Positions 17,147-26,680 of a DNA stretch of 64,000 nucleotides are shown here, piece after piece. The notes beneath the pieces are model-generated. The model did not search any database, had not been told where the DNA came from, and saw only the letters and a list, made by a program, of their open reading frames with translations. Both the position numbers and the translations under genes were made by a program. This stretch comes from Bacillota bacterium. GTDB lineage: Bacteria; Bacillota; Negativicutes; DSM-13327. Where the stretch lies: contig JAGFZX010000017.1 of NCBI GenBank assembly GCA_017889585.1, positions 1 through 64,000 on the forward strand, written 5' to 3'. The stretch's first letter is position 1; each line of letters starts with the position of its first letter.

Positions 17147-18329
17147 TAACTGGTCGGCGAATACTAATCTTAATGTCGACATCCAATTGGGCCATTGGGA
17201 AAACTTCTTCATCCCAGCGGTCCTTTACGTTTTTCCAATACTCAGGATGCTGGCGATGGACTAAACCTCCTAGGTCGGTAACATCGGCTTTTAGCTGCTG
17301 CTGTTTGCTGAAAGCAGCCTTAATACTGCGCGTTACTTCAGCAGCTACTGCCTTTTCTACAGTCTTCGTGAAGACAGGATCAACTGCGTCTTGCTCATGT
17401 GCCATATTTTCGCCCAAATTGCCAATCAGGACTGCTTCGACAGTGAATAAAACTTGATCATCTTGTATATGTGAATCAACTTTTATTTTTTTCTCATATA
17501 TTTCAAAGGTAGCTATATGCTGAGGATTAGCTGGATTAGGTACAACAACAATGCCTTCTTTTAAGGTTTTGCGTAAAATCTTGCCACCAAGAATCTCCAG
17601 TTCACCTATCTCTCCGACCATCTTACAGTATTTATTGAAAATTGCTCCTTTAATTAATCTAACTTCTTTATCTTCAACAACAACAATAGGAACAGCGAAA
17701 GAACGATTTGATCGTATGGCTTGGGAAAATTGAGCTAGTTCTGCTTTGCCAGCAAAATAAGGGGCTTTAGCCGTATTTGCTGTCAGTTTACTAATAAAGG
17801 TGCTGTTTGCTTCTTCAACTTGCAACTTGGCTTTCAATATATCCTCAGCTCGGCCGGGAGTAACAAATATTTTTACCCGCCGTCGCATTTCCGCGTCACG
17901 TAGGAAAAAATCAACGATATCCCCAACTCCTTCTCGAGCCACAGCTTCACTGAAAATCAGAATTTGAATATCTTCAAAAAAGGGAGCGAAATAGGTTTTA
18001 GTAGCAATCATGCGATTAATGGCAAACATGGACTCGCCTTCCCCGGACCAAATGAGATGACTTTGCCCCTTGCTTACTTCTTTAGTTTCACTTGATTTGC
18101 TAAATTTAGGCATTTCTAGAGTCAACTTGTATTTTCGTTGACCTGCTGACTGAGGTGTTTCATTGAGATCATAGAGACCTTTTGGTTCTGGAGACACAAC
18201 ATGGTCTATGGCGAGACCTAAGACATAGCCGCGATTTTCAATTTCTTTACGATCCCAGCAACCAGTCACTAGCAAGGTTAATAGGAACAGTATACCCATC
18301 AGTAGCTTTCGCCAGCGTTTTGTTAACAT
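17136..18329 (-). CDS. gerAC: Spore germinant receptor lipoprotein, GerAC family
   Basis: C subunit of a GerA-type germinant receptor, attached to the spore inner membrane. The lipobox LVTGC is followed by the family signature WDRKEIENRGYVLGLAID. The remaining 370 residues fit the three-domain GerC fold (conserved FEDIQILIFSE region; C-terminal DVDIKISIRR). About 397 aa is normal. I start at the ATG overlapping the gerAB stop by 7 nt (ATGTTAA), which indicates translational coupling, rather than at upstream in-frame starts inside gerAB. It is the last gene of the operon. Confidence 0.92.
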   Translation of the reverse strand: MLTKRWRKLLMGILFLLTLLVTGCWDRKEIENRGYVLGLAIDHVVSPEPKGLYDLNETPQSAGQRKYKLTLEMPKFSKSSETKEVSKGQSHLIWSGEGESMFAINRMIATKTYFAPFFEDIQILIFSEAVAREGVGDIVDFFLRDAEMRRRVKIFVTPGRAEDILKAKLQVEEANSTFISKLTANTAKAPYFAGKAELAQFSQAIRSNRSFAVPIVVVEDKEVRLIKGAIFNKYCKMVGEIGELEILGGKILRKTLKEGIVVVPNPANPQHIATFEIYEKKIKVDSHIQDDQVLFTVEAVLIGNLGENMAHEQDAVDPVFTKTVEKAVAAEVTRSIKAAFSKQQQLKADVTDLGGLVHRQHPEYWKNVKDRWDEEVFPMAQLDVDIKISIRRPVITH

Positions 18330-19423
18330 GGCATTTTTCTCTTGGCTTTTAGCCATGCCAGGGCGAGTAGCAAGGGTGTTATCCCTAATCCCCAAAATAG
18401 ACTAGCGAAATTCACCCATTGGGTAATAATCTGTATTGCATAGGCATTAGGTGGTACATACAGAAGGTAGTAGATGAAAGGTATTATTAGCACAACAATA
18501 GGGCGACTACTCTCTAGTTTTAACATTTGGCCGATACCGAATGCAATAAAATAGAGCCAGTTGATGAGGGAGGTAAAGGATATAACAATCCAAATTGTCA
18601 TTAAATAGCCATCAAGTCGTTCTATAAAGGTATCTGGTATCTCTATGTAACGGTAGGCCATCATTGTGGGAACGATTGTATTAGTTGTTTCAGTTGGTCC
18701 TAATATTCCCTGAACAATGAGGGTAATCATAACATAGATGCATGCAGTCACACTAATACTAAAAATCCCCCACTTTAGCACGCCTTTTTTAGGGTTGATA
18801 AAAGGGAAGAGAAATCCGATGAGTATTTCGGGTCCGGTGTAAGTAAACCAGGTCGGTATCATTCCTTGTAAAACGGGTGTAATTCCCTCTGCCAGCATTG
18901 GCTGATAATTATTTGCATCGATGGATAAAACACCTAATAATATAATTGTTAAAAATGCTCCATACTCTGGTGCAAAGAGAAATTGCTGTAAGCGTAGGAG
19001 GGGAGCGAGACCATATTGTATTGCATAGATTGCCAGCCCTAGAGTGAAAATGTTTATAACCTGAGGCGGTGTAAGATCAAGTAAATAGGTTTTAACAGCA
19101 ATGGTAAAATTGCGTTCAAATATTCCTACAATAACCATCATCAGCAAGATCATTAACACATTTAAAATAAAGCCTGGAATACGACCAACTAGCAAGACGT
19201 GATAGTCAATAACGGTGACATCAGGGAAATAGGCAGATAGTTTGACGGCAACCCAGAATGCTACAAATATCAAGATGCTGCCAAATAACATTGGCATCCA
19301 CATGTCTTCTTTGGCAATGCGGGCAAGGTCACTAGGCAATGTGAGTAAGCTAGACCCAAACATGCTATTAACCGCAATTACAAAAAATTGCATTGGTGAA
19401 ATAGTGGTATTGTGGTTCGTCAT
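18323..19423 (-). CDS. gerAB: Spore germination permease, GerAB family
   Basis: B subunit of the germinant receptor, a ten-helix APC-superfamily protein that binds the germinant in characterised receptors. It begins MTNHNTTISPMQFFVI, typical for the family, with the first helix NSMFGSSLLTLPSDLA. About 366 aa is normal. An earlier in-frame ATG overlaps the gerAA stop; I prefer the second ATG by family resemblance, though the ribosome binding site there is weak (GGGAT). It lies between gerAA and gerAC with overlaps or near-overlaps on both sides. Confidence 0.9.
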   Translation of the reverse strand: MTNHNTTISPMQFFVIAVNSMFGSSLLTLPSDLARIAKEDMWMPMLFGSILIFVAFWVAVKLSAYFPDVTVIDYHVLLVGRIPGFILNVLMILLMMVIVGIFERNFTIAVKTYLLDLTPPQVINIFTLGLAIYAIQYGLAPLLRLQQFLFAPEYGAFLTIILLGVLSIDANNYQPMLAEGITPVLQGMIPTWFTYTGPEILIGFLFPFINPKKGVLKWGIFSISVTACIYVMITLIVQGILGPTETTNTIVPTMMAYRYIEIPDTFIERLDGYLMTIWIVISFTSLINWLYFIAFGIGQMLKLESSRPIVVLIIPFIYYLLYVPPNAYAIQIITQWVNFASLFWGLGITPLLLALAWLKAKRKMPC

Positions 19424-19437
19424 AAGATCCCATCCCA

Positions 19438-21084
19438 TCATTCCTTGTCATTGTTTTGCCGTAGACTGTCTTCCGTTTCCAAATAGGCAGGACGCTTGTC
19501 CATTGTATTAGGCGGTAAGATTATTGCAGTAGCCTTTACATCACGGAGAGCGGCAAAGTTTCGTGGTGCCAGTGTTGCTAGATAAGGCTCGCCGAAACTT
19601 TCCAAAGTAGCAAGGTGAACAGCAATTGCTAGTAGTCCCATTGTCACCCCAAACATGCCAAAACTAGCTCCCAGTATCATTAACATAAATCGTAGTAAGC
19701 GCAGGGGCAAGCCCATGTTGTGATGGACGATGGTGAAAGAAGCGATGGCGGTAAAAGAAGTAACAATAACGATGGGGGGGCTGACCAGGCCTGCTCGAAC
19801 GGCTGCATCACCAATTACCAGACCGCCTACGATGCTGACTGCAGAACCAACGTTTTTCGGCAGCCTAATTCCTGCTTCCTGCATGATTTCTAATATAATA
19901 ACCATAATTAATGTTTCGATAAAAGTGGGAAATGGTAATCCTTCTCGCGTTGCACCAATGAGCAGAGCTAATGGCGTAGGAAGAAAGGCAGGATGAAAGG
20001 AAATAATTGCAACATACAGTGCTGGAAAGGATAATCCTAAGAAGGCATTGATGTATCTGGAAATTCGTGTTAGGGTACCAATCAGCCAATTCTCAGAGTA
20101 GTCGTCATTGGCTTGAAAAAAATCAGAAAACATGGCAGGAATAATTAGACAATAGGGTGTGCCGTCGACAATAATGCCAACCTTTCCCATTAATAAGGCA
20201 ACCGTAAATTTATCAGGTCGCTCTGTAGTGAGTATGGTAGGAAAGGGGGAAAAAGGATGATCGGTTAGCAATCCTTTCATGCCGGAAACATTAGGATCAT
20301 CAATGTTTAGATCCTTAAGCCGTTGTTCCACTTCTTGAACTAATTTCATATTTACAATACCACGAAAATATATGATTCCTACATCGGTTTCACTTCGCTG
20401 GCCAATGGTGACTCGTTTCACAACAAGATTAGGATTTTTAATCCGCCTTCGAACCAGAGTAATGTTTACTCGTAATTCTTCCGTAAACCCATCCCGTGGA
20501 CCAGTGATATCACTTTCTACCTGTGGATCGGAAACAGCACGGGAGTCTACTTTGCGTGTGGCGATAATAAGTACAGTGCTCAGACCATCGACAAACAAGG
20601 CTGTATCACCAGATAATACCCGCTTGGTCGCCGCGTCCATTTCATAGGCTGCAGTTACAGAAGCAGCAGTCAGCAGAGTGTTTTTCAAATATTCATAGGT
20701 GGGCTGGGGTATTGGATTCGATAAAACAGTAGTCGGCGGCATGGACAATTTTTGCATAATATGCCCGTTAATAATAGCTTGATCGGTCATGCTTTCCACA
20801 AAAACGATAACGGCCTTCCGCTTTAGGGGCATAATGAATAATTCTCGAATATGAATATCATTACTATCGGCAAAGATTTCTTCTACATGGGCAACGTTGG
20901 TATCCAAACTATCAGTAAGCTGATAGATTCCAGGATCCATAGACCGTTCCTTAAGGGAGCGGGTGATGGCTTCCATATCACTTTCCACTTGGCGAGCATG
21001 AGCGATAGAAGATTTAAGCTCGCGCAATTTGGCAATAGTGTTGTCGTCAGGGCAATTTAAATTAGAGCTATTGTTTTTTTTCAT
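19438..21084 (-). CDS. gerAA: Spore germinant receptor subunit, GerAA family
   Basis: A subunit of the germinant receptor, a spore inner-membrane protein. The cytoplasmic N-terminal domain (residues 1-275) contains IFADSNDIHIRELFI and the conserved GPRDGFTEELRVNITLVRRRIKNP split over residues about 180-205. The C-terminal half has four to five helices (ALYVAIISFHPAFLPTPLAL; PKNVGSAVSIVGGLVIGDAA). 548 aa is normal. The start is the ATG with GGGAG upstream. CATAATG about 25 nt before the start resembles a sigma-G -10 element, but no convincing -35 pairs with it. Confidence 0.93.
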   Translation of the reverse strand: MKKNNSSNLNCPDDNTIAKLRELKSSIAHARQVESDMEAITRSLKERSMDPGIYQLTDSLDTNVAHVEEIFADSNDIHIRELFIMPLKRKAVIVFVESMTDQAIINGHIMQKLSMPPTTVLSNPIPQPTYEYLKNTLLTAASVTAAYEMDAATKRVLSGDTALFVDGLSTVLIIATRKVDSRAVSDPQVESDITGPRDGFTEELRVNITLVRRRIKNPNLVVKRVTIGQRSETDVGIIYFRGIVNMKLVQEVEQRLKDLNIDDPNVSGMKGLLTDHPFSPFPTILTTERPDKFTVALLMGKVGIIVDGTPYCLIIPAMFSDFFQANDDYSENWLIGTLTRISRYINAFLGLSFPALYVAIISFHPAFLPTPLALLIGATREGLPFPTFIETLIMVIILEIMQEAGIRLPKNVGSAVSIVGGLVIGDAAVRAGLVSPPIVIVTSFTAIASFTIVHHNMGLPLRLLRFMLMILGASFGMFGVTMGLLAIAVHLATLESFGEPYLATLAPRNFAALRDVKATAIILPPNTMDKRPAYLETEDSLRQNNDKE

Positions 21085-21268
21085 CACGAGTCTCCCAAAT
21101 GTTGTTCTCATTATGGGGTTTCATCAATGACTTTAGTGGCAATGATTAGACTGGATATAGGGGAGTGTTCTTATAGTATTGACCAATATAGTAAAAGCAT
21201 ACATAATCATAATCCCACCTACATTGGATATCCTATTATAATGCAAAGATCGAGGAGGGATAATACAA

Positions 21269-21711
21269 ATGGATGGTCTTATTCAGAACTTAGATTTACA
21301 GCAACAAGGTATTTGGTTTCCGTTAGTTGTTGGTATTATATTATTGCTTTTTATCTTACTGATGCCCAAACGACAAATTAATTGGCCGGGTATTTATCTC
21401 ACTGTCGGCGTGATCGGGTATGTAGCATTAATACTAGATATAAATATTGTAGCGTCATATTTCGATTCTTGTTTGAATGGAAGCTTACCCAACTTGGTTA
21501 TATGAAACTAAGTTGGGTAAGCTTGTGCTCTCTACCTATATATGTTCTTGTTTATGTTTGGTGGTTGCCCTGGCATTTGGAGTTAATGAAAAAAACATAC
21601 AACAGGACAATAGAACAAAAGGAACAGAATAAACAGTTTGATTTTTCTAGCTTACAGAATGCTCAACCTGCAATGAAACCATTAGATAATGAAAATAATA
21701 AGGATGAATGA
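21269..21711 (+). pseudogene. Broken CBO0543-family membrane protein gene
   Basis: Frame 1 (ATG after GAGGAGGG) gives the N-terminal half: MPKRQINWPGIYLTVGVIG, then ALILDINIVASYFD. Near 21465 the reading must change frame to continue as FLFEWKLTQLGYMKLSW and LPIYVLVYVWWLPWHLELM, which is the C-terminal half of the family. The joined product would be about 147 aa, whereas intact neighbours are 150-183 aa, so roughly 40 codons appear deleted out of frame. It is flanked by intact paralogues on its downstream side. Confidence 0.7.
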
Positions 21712-21773
21712 AGTGACTGAGTTAATAAGATAGGAATATTTTTTTCCATATCGATTATGTAGGAGGAATTATT

Positions 21774-22301
21774 GTGAGTAATCAAGTTTTATTATGGGGC
21801 ACGTTAATTGTACCTTGGTTGACGTTATTCTTTATGCCCAAAGAAGATGTGAAACGGTACATGGCTGCCGGTTTATTATCTGCGATTTTTTGTATAATCG
21901 TTACTGAGGCAGGCATCAGATATGGGTGGTGGGCTATTCTAGAAACGACTTACCCATTTGCTGTAATACCCACTTACACTTATGGATTTTTCCCCATAGC
22001 GCCAATGTGGCTTTTTAAATATACTTATGGAAGTTTTGGTGTATATTTAGCAATAGACACCGTTCTTAACATTATATTCGCCTTTGCTATTTTGCCTTGG
22101 TTTGGAAGCCGGGGAATTCTCGACTTTCATGGTGGACTCGCAGTATTTATTTTCGAGTCCCTTATTGCCATAATACTATATAGTTTCCAAATATGGCAGG
22201 AAGGGATTTTCGCCCCCTCGGAAAGAACTTACTTTTCGTCAAATTTGCAGCCAGCAGCAGCAAAACCTCTTGACCAAGATGAGCAAGATAAGAATCAATA
22301 A
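21774..22301 (+). CDS. CBO0543-family membrane protein
   Basis: 175 aa, GTG start after AGGAGG. About five helices, with MPKEDVKRYMAAGLLSAIF near the N-terminus and aromatic-rich loops (GIRYGWWAILETTYPFAVIP; APMWLFKYTYGS). The cytoplasmic tail is polar (AAAKPLDQDEQDKNQ), similar to the tail of the broken upstream paralogue (MKPLDNENNKDE), which suggests origin by duplication. Function is unknown; the genomic setting suggests a sporulation or germination role. Confidence 0.72.
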   Translation: MSNQVLLWGTLIVPWLTLFFMPKEDVKRYMAAGLLSAIFCIIVTEAGIRYGWWAILETTYPFAVIPTYTYGFFPIAPMWLFKYTYGSFGVYLAIDTVLNIIFAFAILPWFGSRGILDFHGGLAVFIFESLIAIILYSFQIWQEGIFAPSERTYFSSNLQPAAAKPLDQDEQDKNQ

Positions 22302-22326
22302 TCATTGGAAGGGGGGATCATTCGCC

Positions 22327-22878
22327 ATGTATTCTTATCCAACAAATGCAGAACTTGCAGAAATGGTAAGATTATTAAGTAAGGCTCGAATGGAGCATTG
22401 GATAGGAGAAGACTTCGGAACTTGGCGTTGGTGGATTTTGCTCTTATTGCTTATTATTCCTTGGTTTATTTGGTATAAATATGCGGACAAGAAACAATTT
22501 CACGAGCTGACTCTATTCGGACTGTTTATAATGATTTCTTCGATTACTCTGGATGAGCTTGGCTTCGAACTATCTTTGTGGAATTATCCGGTAGATGTTA
22601 TTCCATTGTTTCCGCGACTGACTTCAGTTGATTATACAGCAGTTCCTGTTATCCACATGCTAGTTTACCAGTATTTCTCGACTTGGAAGAGCTTTTTCTG
22701 GGCAATGGTTGTAAAGGCTACAGTCTTCTCCTTTATTCTTGAACCTTTGATAGTGCAACTTGGCTTTTATAAAATGATTAAATGGAATCACTTATACTCG
22801 TTCCCGATCTATATTGTTGTGGGATTATGTGTAAGGTGGATAGTTAAAAAGATATTTGCAATAGCAAAGAGAGGCTGA
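22327..22878 (+). CDS. CBO0543-family membrane protein
   Basis: 183 aa. I start at the ATG preceded by GGAAGGGGGG instead of the earlier in-frame ATG, which would overlap the upstream gene. Features include FGTWRWWILLLLLIIPWFIW, YADKKQFHELTLFGLFIMI and the C-terminal LYSFPIYIVVGLCVRWIVKK, with about five helices. It is separated by only 4 nt from the next paralogue. Confidence 0.75.
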   Translation: MYSYPTNAELAEMVRLLSKARMEHWIGEDFGTWRWWILLLLLIIPWFIWYKYADKKQFHELTLFGLFIMISSITLDELGFELSLWNYPVDVIPLFPRLTSVDYTAVPVIHMLVYQYFSTWKSFFWAMVVKATVFSFILEPLIVQLGFYKMIKWNHLYSFPIYIVVGLCVRWIVKKIFAIAKRG

Positions 22879-22882
22879 AATC

Positions 22883-23332
22883 ATGATCTTCTGGTATATC
22901 CGCTTTGCCCTAGAATGGAGTATATGGATTATCTTCGCTGATAAAAAACGCTGGCGTGAACTATTTCCTGCTGGCTTTATGGCAGGTTTATATGGGACGA
23001 CAACAGATATAATTACCTATTATTATCCTCTGTGGAAGTACGATGGTGATGTTTCTCCTATACCACGCTTAGTGAATACATGGGGAATGTATATAGTCGT
23101 AGTCTATTTATTCCTTCAATATCTTCCGTCTAAAAGGTCATTTGGGAGAATACTTGTTTATTGGTTCATTTGGACTAGTATAGCAGCAGCTATAGAGAAG
23201 ATACATGTCATTACAGGGCATATGACTTATCACCTATGGTGGAATATGTATTGCTCATACCTTGCGGACTGGGTATTATTCTCGATATTTTATCTTTACT
23301 ACAAGATATTTAAGTTTGAAAGAATGAGATAA
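22883..23332 (+). CDS. CBO0543-family membrane protein, short form
   Basis: 149 aa, with FADKKRWRELFPAGFMAGLY, TTDIITYYYPLWKYDG and HLWWNMYCSYLADWVLFSIF. About four to five helices. GAGAGG precedes the ATG and a strong terminator follows, marking the end of a three-cistron unit with the two preceding genes. It appears to lack one N-terminal helix compared with the neighbours. Confidence 0.72.
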   Translation: MIFWYIRFALEWSIWIIFADKKRWRELFPAGFMAGLYGTTTDIITYYYPLWKYDGDVSPIPRLVNTWGMYIVVVYLFLQYLPSKRSFGRILVYWFIWTSIAAAIEKIHVITGHMTYHLWWNMYCSYLADWVLFSIFYLYYKIFKFERMR

Positions 23333-23348
23333 GTTGATAAAATGGAAA

Positions 23349-23386
23349 AAAGGCTCTCTGCTTGCAATAAGCAGAGAGCCTTTTAT
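23349..23386 (+). terminator. Terminator of the CBO0543 gene array
   Basis: AGGCTCTCTGCTT and AAGCAGAGAGCCT pair around GCAAT and are followed by TTTAT. Confidence 0.9.
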
Positions 23387-23475
23387 ACGGAATCAGAAAT
23401 TATATCACTTTCTCGATTCCAAGTAAGGGCAACTAAGGCTCCAGCCTGCGCTGAGGCTTGGCGGAAGCCAAGTTT
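23387..23475 (+). repeat. Dispersed repeat A, copy 2
   Basis: ACGGAATCAGAAATTATA, then CTCGATTCCAAGTAAGG, CAACTAAGGCT, and the hairpin GGCTTGGC/GCCAAGTTT followed by TCTTT. Same layout as the copies at 1.3 kb and 32.1 kb. Confidence 0.8.
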
Positions 23476-23477
23476 TC

Positions 23478-23613
23478 TTTACGGAATCAGAAAGTATAAG
23501 TTTTTGGCTGTCATTGCGACGAGGTACGAGGAAGCAATCCCCTACTTGTTCAGAGATTGTTTCGCTGCACTCGTAATGACAAAAAAAGGACGCGCTAGCG
23601 TTTTTCTTATAAA
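23478..23613 (+). repeat. Composite of repeat A head and repeat B, copy 2
   Basis: CGGAATCAGAAAGTATAAG (the head of repeat A) runs directly into repeat B: TTGGCTGTCATTGCGACGAG, GTACGAGGAAGCAATC, CCCTACTTGTTCAGAG, then a decayed right arm (GATTGTTTCGCTGCACTCG) and the tail GGACGCGCTAGCGTTTTTC. The whole composite recurs at 29.6 kb. A 109-codon open frame here is just the repeat being open. Confidence 0.8.
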
Positions 23614-23620
23614 AACGGAT

Positions 23621-24484
23621 TTATATCCTATAATATTCTTTCAAATAATCTGTAAAAGCATGGACTGCTGATAATTCTAGTGATGAGTTTCGGTATAGCA
23701 TCCATGTTCTTCGTAGCACAGGTGTACCATCTCGCCAGTATAAATTTCGAATGTAGAGTGAATCATGGCTTTTTAATCCGATTAATGGCAAAATTGCCCA
23801 TCCAAGACCATGGAGAACCATTTGACGACAGGTATCCATGCTATCCACTTCCATAGTAATCGTAGAAGGAAAGGAAAAATTTTCACGCCACCAATCTTCG
23901 AGCATTACCCGTAAGGAAGAGTCGGTTCCATAGTTAATTCGTGGGAGATTAGGCAAATCCTGAAGATCAATGACATTGGGGGAAGCAAGGCAGATATGTT
24001 CCTCTTGCAGTATATGTTTTTCTTCTGGCCAAAAATAATCTCCTCGCAGAATGGCCACAGCAAATTCTTCTTTCTGGAGCATTTTATTAATTCGGGAACT
24101 TAAACCGGTTTTCAAAGATATATCTACATCAGGATAGCGGTCCAGGAAGCCTTTTAGTATTCCTGGTAGCTCATAGTGGGCAAAAATAGCTGAAGTTCCT
24201 ATGCGTAATGTTCCTTGTACTTTGTTTTTCATATTCTGAACTCGCTCTTTGGCGATTGCTAACTGTGTTAACATTTCCAATGCATATTTTAGTAAATGCT
24301 CTCCTTGGGGTGTGAAGACAATTCCTGTTGTATTGCGTAATACGATTTTAGCGCCAAATTCTTTTTCTAAATTTTTTAAACGGTAGCTAAGAGCTGGTTG
24401 GGAAATGTACAGACGTTCAGCAGCTTTGGTAATATTTTTTTCTTCTGAAAGGGTTTTTAGAATGGTCCAATCTTTATCATCCAT
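23621..24484 (-). CDS. LysR-family transcriptional regulator
   Basis: 287 aa. The N-terminal winged helix-turn-helix is at residues 1-60 (EKNITKAAERLYISQPALSY), followed by the LysR substrate-binding fold. AAGGAG lies before the ATG. It is divergent from the aconitase gene with a 150-nt AT-rich gap, the standard arrangement for a LysR regulator of the adjacent operon; the effector is probably a tricarboxylate, by inference from the targets. Confidence 0.88.
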   Translation of the reverse strand: MDDKDWTILKTLSEEKNITKAAERLYISQPALSYRLKNLEKEFGAKIVLRNTTGIVFTPQGEHLLKYALEMLTQLAIAKERVQNMKNKVQGTLRIGTSAIFAHYELPGILKGFLDRYPDVDISLKTGLSSRINKMLQKEEFAVAILRGDYFWPEEKHILQEEHICLASPNVIDLQDLPNLPRINYGTDSSLRVMLEDWWRENFSFPSTITMEVDSMDTCRQMVLHGLGWAILPLIGLKSHDSLYIRNLYWRDGTPVLRRTWMLYRNSSLELSAVHAFTDYLKEYYRI

Positions 24485-24635
24485 TATGATCTCCTTCCTA
24501 TATTATTAGCAATAAAATTTTTTTATGGATTAGGATAAAATATAGATATTATATTTATTAAACATATTATAGTACACTATTCTTACAATTTAAATAATAT
24601 TTCGAATTTGATTTTTAAAAAGGAGAATGGATTAT

Positions 24636-26558
24636 ATGGGGAAAAATTTATTTGAAAAAATTATTGGAACTCATTTGCTGTCAGGTACTATGGAACCAGG
24701 TAGTGAAGTCGGCATACGCATAGATCAAACTCTTACTCAGGATGCTTTAGGTACCATGGCTTATCTACAGTTTGAGGCTATGGGGGTGCCAGTAGCAAAA
24801 ACACAATCGGTGTCGTACATTGATCATAATACCCTGCAGGACGGGTTTGAAAATGCTGATGATCATCGGTATCTGCAAACGGTTGCCGATAAATACGGTA
24901 TTAAATATTCCAAAGCTGGTAACGGTATTTGTCACCAAGTACATTTAGAACGTTTCAGCTGTCCGGGGGCGACATTAATTGGCTCTGATAGTCATACGCC
25001 CACTTGTGGTGCAGTAGGGATGGTGGCTATGGGTGTTGGCGGTATGGATGTTGCTGTGGCTATGGCAGGAGGACCTTTCTACCTTACTTATCCTAAAATT
25101 GTACGAGTTAATTTAAAGGGTAAGTTAAAGCCTTGGTGTGCAGCTAAAGATATTATTTTGGAATTATTAAAGACCCTTACCACCAAAGGAAATGTGGGTA
25201 CCGTGATTGAGTATGGCGGCGACGGTTTAGCCACCTTGACTGTACCGGAACGGGCTACCATTACCAACATGGGGGCTGAACTTGGAGTCACAACCTCTAT
25301 CTTCCCTAGCGATGAAATGACAGAAGCTTTCTTTAGAGCTCAAGCTAGGGTCGAAGATTGGCAAGAATTAAATCCAGATGCGGATGCTAAGTACGATAGA
25401 GTGATTGATCTGGATTTAGCAGCTATTGTACCGAATGTTGCTTGTCCTCATTCCCCAGATAATATAAAGACGATTAGAGAAATAGAAGGAATGGAAGTAC
25501 AACAGGTTTTAGTAGGAAGCTGTACCAATTCCTCCTACCGGGATTTAATGATAGTAGCAGCGATGCTCAAAGGCAAAAAAGTTCATCCTAAGGTCAGTAT
25601 GGGGGTTGCTCCTGGCAGCAAACAAGTATTAGCTATGATTGCTAAAAATGGTGCGCTTATGGATTTGATATCTGCTGGTGTGCGTATTTTAGAGTCCACT
25701 TGCGGTTTCTGTGTAGGCTGTGGTCAAGCACCTCAGACAAAAGGCGTTTCACTGCGCAGTAATAATCGTAATTTTGAAGGCCGTAGCGGTACTAAGGATG
25801 GTCAAGTATACTTGGTTAGTCCCGAAACATGTGTGGCAGCAGCTTTAACTGGCAAGGTTACCGACCCTCGGGATTTAGGTATGGAGTATCCTAATATTGT
25901 GTTGCCTGAAGTTTATGAGATTGATGATAGTATGGTAATCGTTCCTTCCTGTGACCCAAGTGTTGAAGTATTCCGTGGACCAAACATTGGTGAGCCTCCG
26001 AAAAATACTCCAATGCCTGAAAATCTTAGCGCTAAAGTAGCAATAAAAGTAGGGGATAAAATTACCACTGACCATATTATGCCAGCAGGATCCTATTTAA
26101 AATATCGTTCCAATGTTCCTAAATATTCCGGATATGTATTTTATCACATCAATCCTGAGTTTGCTCCATCATGCCACAAAAATAAGGAGCAAGGTTTCGC
26201 TTCCATCATTGTGGCTGGGTTAAGCTATGGACAGGGTTCATCTAGAGAACATGCTGCTTTATGCCCAATGTATTTGGGTGTTCGGGTGCTGCTCGCCAAG
26301 AGCGTAGAGCGTATTCATGGTGCTAATTTAACCAATTTCGGTATTCTTCAGTTGACCTTTGCTGATGATGCTGACTATGAACGTATACAAGAAGGCGACC
26401 AACTTGCCATTGACAATATGCATCAGGCAATAAAACAGGATACAGTAACTGTACGTAACGTAACTCAAGGATATGAGTTTGAAACAAAATGTAACTTGAC
26501 ATCACGCCAAAGAGAAATCGTATTGTGTGGCGGTTTATTAAACTTTACTGGTAAATAA
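24636..26558 (+). CDS. Aconitate hydratase, single-chain about 640-aa class
   Basis: Interconverts citrate, cis-aconitate and isocitrate through a [4Fe-4S] cluster. Cluster ligands are Cys296 (VGSCTNSS), Cys356 and Cys359 (STCGFCVGC). The substrate motif SDSHTPTCG is near residue 117. The C-terminal swivel domain has GLSYGQGSSREHAAL (near 530-545). This length belongs to the class between LeuC/LeuD fusions and the larger AcnA. The start is the ATG with AAGGAG at 9-10 nt, three codons inside the longest frame. A hairpin precedes the next gene, a PrpF-type isomerase, and a carboxylate carrier follows, so the cluster looks catabolic rather than part of a TCA-cycle operon. Confidence 0.9.
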   Translation: MGKNLFEKIIGTHLLSGTMEPGSEVGIRIDQTLTQDALGTMAYLQFEAMGVPVAKTQSVSYIDHNTLQDGFENADDHRYLQTVADKYGIKYSKAGNGICHQVHLERFSCPGATLIGSDSHTPTCGAVGMVAMGVGGMDVAVAMAGGPFYLTYPKIVRVNLKGKLKPWCAAKDIILELLKTLTTKGNVGTVIEYGGDGLATLTVPERATITNMGAELGVTTSIFPSDEMTEAFFRAQARVEDWQELNPDADAKYDRVIDLDLAAIVPNVACPHSPDNIKTIREIEGMEVQQVLVGSCTNSSYRDLMIVAAMLKGKKVHPKVSMGVAPGSKQVLAMIAKNGALMDLISAGVRILESTCGFCVGCGQAPQTKGVSLRSNNRNFEGRSGTKDGQVYLVSPETCVAAALTGKVTDPRDLGMEYPNIVLPEVYEIDDSMVIVPSCDPSVEVFRGPNIGEPPKNTPMPENLSAKVAIKVGDKITTDHIMPAGSYLKYRSNVPKYSGYVFYHINPEFAPSCHKNKEQGFASIIVAGLSYGQGSSREHAALCPMYLGVRVLLAKSVERIHGANLTNFGILQLTFADDADYERIQEGDQLAIDNMHQAIKQDTVTVRNVTQGYEFETKCNLTSRQREIVLCGGLLNFTGK

Positions 26559-26680
26559 GAGTCGTATTAGTAACGATAAAAGATTCTTATCCAGATAGAA
26601 CGATAAATTGAAAGTAGAGTAGCAATTGCTAATGTTATGGATTCGCTACTCTGCTTATAAAAGGAAAGGAGGATAACAGT

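Noticed and set aside
21109-21115. Sigma-G promoter for the ger operon
   Set aside because: CATAATG resembles a -10 element, but no acceptable -35 sequence lies 17-18 nt upstream; mentioned only as a hint.
21269-21711. Programmed ribosomal frameshift between the two halves of a CBO0543 protein
   Set aside because: No slippery heptamer or downstream structure is visible and the joined product lacks the middle of the family, so a deletion explains it better.
23342-23671. 109-codon open frame
   Set aside because: Made of terminator and dispersed repeat DNA and overlaps the end of the LysR gene.
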